DNA of 35,483 bases, from contig NZ_RHQM01000016.1 in assembly GCF_003935375.1 (NCBI RefSeq), positions 103,222 through 138,704 on the forward strand, written 5' to 3'. Under the pieces are notes generated by a model, which was not told where the DNA came from, ran no database searches, and saw nothing but the letters and a program-made list of their open reading frames with translations. The position numbers and the translations under genes were made by a program. Source of the stretch: Stutzerimonas xanthomarina. Its GTDB lineage: Bacteria; Pseudomonadota; Gammaproteobacteria; Pseudomonadales; Pseudomonadaceae. Shown piece after piece: positions 33,166-35,483 of the stretch (position 1 is its first letter; each line of letters begins with the position of its first letter).

Positions 33166-35483
33166 CCGCACTGAAGATCTGGGACATCCACGGCGGCATT
33201 CATCCGCCAGAACATAAGGATCTGTCCAACCGCACCCCGATCCAGCCGGCCCCGCTGCCCAAGCGCCTGGTCCTGCCACTGACGCAGCACCTTGGAGCGC
33301 CGGCCGAGCCCTGCGTCACTCTTGGCGAACGGGTACTCAAAGGTCAGCAGATCGCTGCCGCCAGCGGGTTTGTCAGCGCGCCGCTACATGCTCCTACCTC
33401 CGGAGTGGTCAGCTTCATCGGCCCGCAGCCCTACCCGCATGTATCAGGCATGCGGGCCAACGCGATCGTCATCGACAGCGATGGCGAAGACAAATGGATC
33501 GACCTGCATCCGCAGCCGGATTACCGTGAACTCGAGCGCCCTGCCCTGCTCGAGCTGATTCGCCAGGCCGGCATCAGCGGCCTCGGCGGCGCCGGCTTCC
33601 CCACCGCCGTGAAGCTCAGCCCCCCGCCGACCCAGACGATCCGCACGCTGATCATCAATGGCACCGAGTGCGAGCCCTACATCACCGCCGATGACCTGCT
33701 GATGCGTGAAAAGGCGGCCGAGCTGGTCGCGGGGGTCGAGATACTCGCGCACTTGATTCAGCCGCAAGAGGTACTGATCGGCATCGAGGACAACAAGCCC
33801 GAAGCGATCGCCGCAGTGCGGGCTGCCATCGGCGAGCGCCCCTTCACGTTGAAGGTCTTCCCGACCAAGTATCCGTCCGGTGGCGAAAAGCAGCTGATCC
33901 AGATTCTCACCGGAGAAGAGGTTCCCAGTGGCGGCTTGCCGGCGGATATCGGCATGCTCTGCCAGAACGTTGGAACCTGCGTCGCCATCCACGACGCCGT
34001 GCTCCTCGGCAAGCCGTTGATCTCGCGCATCACCACCCTGACCGGCGAGGCGCTGGCGCGGCCGATGAACGTCGAGGTGCTGATCGGCACCCCCGTGGAT
34101 GAACTGCTGGCCTTCGCCGGTCTCGATCAGCACAGGCTCAACCGTCTGATCATGGGCGGCCCGATGATGGGCTTCAGCCTGCCATCCCTTGAGGTGCCGG
34201 TGGTCAAGACCACCAACTGCCTGCTGGCGAGCACGCTGGAAGAGCTGCCGCCACCGCCGCCCGCTCTGCCGTGCATCCGTTGCGGAGAGTGCGCCGAGGC
34301 CTGCCCGGTCAGCCTGCTACCGCAGCAGCTGCATTTCTTTGCCCTCGGCCAGGAGCATGAGCAGCTCAAGGCCCATAACCTGTTCGACTGCATCGAGTGC
34401 GGCGCCTGCGCCTACGTCTGCCCCTCCAACATCCCCCTGGTGCAGTATTACCGCGCTGCCAAGGGTGAGATCCGCGAGCTGGAGCAGAAGCAGCAGAAGG
34501 CCGAGCACTCCAAACAGCGCTTCGAGCTTCGCCAGGAACGTCTACGGCGCGCCGAAGAACAGAAGGAAGCCGAACGCAAGGCCCGTGCCGAACGTGCGGC
34601 ACGCGCCAAGGCTGCGCAAAGCGAGAGCGACCCGACCGCGACCACAGCCGAGACGGCGGCCCCGGCACAGAAGACCAGCCTTTCCGAAACGCAGAAGAAA
34701 CTTAAGATCGAGGCCAGCATGGCCCAGGTCGCCCTGAAGAAAGCCGAGAAGCAGCTGGCCACCCATGCCACTGCCGAGCTGGAAGCCCAGGTTGCCGATC
34801 TGCGCAACGCCGCCGAGGCCGCGCAGCGTGCGTTGGATGCCGCCATGCAGGCGGACTCCGCTCCGCCCGCCACTGCGCCAGGGCCAGACGATGCCGTTGC
34901 GAAAAAAGCCAAGATCGAAGCTGCCATGCTCAAGGCGCAGATTCGCAAGCTGGAGAAGATCGAAGCACCGGACGACGACCAACAAGCCGAACTCGCCCGC
35001 CTGCGCCAGCAGCTGCACGACGCCGAACAGCCGCTGACCGCCGCGCAGAGTGCAGCGCCCGCTCCTGCTGCCAAGCCGGCCGATGACGAAGCGCTGAAAA
35101 AAGCCAAGATCGAAGCTGCCATGCTCAAGGCGCAGATCCGCAAACTGGAGAAGGTCGAAACGCCGGACGACGACCAGCAAGCCGAACTCGCCCGTCTACG
35201 TCAGCAGCTGAACGACGCCGAACAGGCGCTGACCGCCGCGCAGAGTGCAGCGCCCGCTCCCGCCGCCAAGCCGGCCGATGACGAAGCACTGAAAAAAGCC
35301 AAGATCGAAGCTGCCATGCTCAAGGCGCAGATCCGCAAGCTGGAGAAGGTCGAAGCACCGGACGACGACCAACAAGCCGAACTCGCCCGCCTGCGCCAGC
35401 AGCTGCACGACGCCGAACAGGCGCTGACCGCCGCGCAGAGTGCAGCGCCCGCTCCCGCCGCCAAGCCGGCCGATGACGAAGCA
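33162..35483 (+). CDS. rsxC: Electron transport complex subunit RsxC/RnfC (3' end beyond window)
   Basis: RsxC binds FMN and NADH and passes electrons into the complex. The first 774 codons are visible with no stop. The conserved core spans about 1-440: a glycine-rich [13 protein letters not shown] motif, [12 protein letters not shown], then two 4Fe-4S clusters [12 protein letters not shown] (from 371) and [13 protein letters not shown] (from 410). From about 445 the protein becomes a charged Ala/Lys/Glu/Gln-rich coiled coil. From residue 581 it consists of near-identical 65-residue repeats (see the repeat entry). Long variable C-terminal tails are known in RnfC of gamma-proteobacteria. The full length cannot be seen. 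Confidence 0.95.
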   Translation, partial: MTALKIWDIHGGIHPPEHKDLSNRTPIQPAPLPKRLVLPLTQHLGAPAEPCVTLGERVLKGQQIAAASGFVSAPLHAPTSGVVSFIGPQPYPHVSGMRANAIVIDSDGEDKWIDLHPQPDYRELERPALLELIRQAGISGLGGAGFPTAVKLSPPPTQTIRTLIINGTECEPYITADDLLMREKAAELVAGVEILAHLIQPQEVLIGIEDNKPEAIAAVRAAIGERPFTLKVFPTKYPSGGEKQLIQILTGEEVPSGGLPADIGMLCQNVGTCVAIHDAVLLGKPLISRITTLTGEALARPMNVEVLIGTPVDELLAFAGLDQHRLNRLIMGGPMMGFSLPSLEVPVVKTTNCLLASTLEELPPPPPALPCIRCGECAEACPVSLLPQQLHFFALGQEHEQLKAHNLFDCIECGACAYVCPSNIPLVQYYRAAKGEIRELEQKQQKAEHSKQRFELRQERLRRAEEQKEAERKARAERAARAKAAQSESDPTATTAETAAPAQKTSLSETQKKLKIEASMAQVALKKAEKQLATHATAELEAQVADLRNAAEAAQRALDAAMQADSAPPATAPGPDDAVAKKAKIEAAMLKAQIRKLEKIEAPDDDQQAELARLRQQLHDAEQPLTAAQSAAPAPAAKPADDEALKKAKIEAAMLKAQIRKLEKVETPDDDQQAELARLRQQLNDAEQALTAAQSAAPAPAAKPADDEALKKAKIEAAMLKAQIRKLEKVEAPDDDQQAELARLRQQLHDAEQALTAAQSAAPAPAAKPADDEA
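34902..35483 (+). repeat. Tandem 195-bp repeats in rsxC (65 residues per unit)
   Basis: Units start at 34902, 35097 and 35292, exactly 195 bp apart; the third is cut at 192 of 195 bases by the window edge. Each encodes [19 protein letters not shown], then [16 protein letters not shown], then an [15 protein letters not shown] linker. Units one and two differ at about 15 bases by eye, mostly silent. A diverged unit of 69 codons ([18 protein letters not shown]) precedes them from about 34698. Each unit predicts a pair of short coiled-coil helices joined by a Pro/Ala linker. Confidence 0.93.

Noticed and set aside
34448..35464. Minus-strand Ser/Ala- and Leu/Phe-rich open frames over rsxC
   Set aside because: They are repetitive because the rsxC coding repeats are; no start site or family supports them.
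34902..35483. Repeat array considered as CRISPR or satellite DNA
   Set aside because: The unit is 195 bp, in frame, without spacers, and codes for coiled-coil protein continuous with RsxC.

Overview
The window is about 35.5 kb of dense, GC-rich bacterial chromosome. Gene content and order match the Pseudomonas aeruginosa PA0755-PA0783 region as I remember it: nadB, algU-mucA-mucB-mucC-mucD, lepA-lepB-(DUF4845)-rnc-era-recO-pdxJ, cmoAB, icp, asrA, pruR, putA, putP. The organism is therefore a Pseudomonas sensu lato. A member of the P. stutzeri group (Stutzerimonas) is my best guess, from the rsx/rnf cluster with a repeat-bearing RsxC and the overall divergence, but I could not test this. No prophage, insertion sequence, CRISPR array, tRNA or rRNA was seen.

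Layout. (1) 1-4745: proline catabolism on the minus strand, with the start of putP (cut by the window edge), full-length putA of the short type without a DNA-binding domain, and the AraC-family activator pruR. (2) 4771-9539, plus strand: a Lon-like protease (asrA) behind a heat-shock-like promoter, a lipoprotein cysteine-peptidase inhibitor (icp), and the tRNA wobble-uridine modification pair cmoA-cmoB. (3) 9555-11119: a small basic protein divergent from a LysR regulator, with a palindrome between them, and a DUF2905 membrane protein. (4) 11243-17435, minus strand: the housekeeping run lepA-lepB-DUF4845-rnc-era-recO-pdxJ, mostly overlapping. (5) 17579-21764, minus strand: the envelope-stress operon algU-mucA-mucB-mucC-mucD with a recognisable AlgU autoregulatory promoter at one end and a strong terminator at the other. 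(6) 22028-27731: nadB, the ygfX-sdhE pair, ygfZ, an HDOD protein, a DUF4142 periplasmic protein and ung. (7) 27983-31367: an orphan periplasmic binding protein and two crotonase-fold enzymes, one probably 3-hydroxyisobutyryl-CoA hydrolase. (8) 31379-35483: a Tyr/Arg/His-rich secreted protein, then rsxA-rsxB-rsxC, with rsxC running off the window inside a 65-residue tandem repeat.

The genes are mostly conserved core functions: proline oxidation, protein quality control, envelope stress (AlgU released by regulated proteolysis of MucA), ribosome and RNA maturation, and redox (SdhE, YgfZ, Rsx). I did not find a clearly new multi-gene system. The observations most worth a second look are regulatory: a 21-bp-phased direct repeat before putA, a sigma-32-like promoter before asrA, and a palindrome in the LysR divergent gap. 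Next come the RsxC repeat array and the low-complexity secreted protein next to it. All coordinates and motifs were read by eye; family names come from recalled family features, not from database searches.
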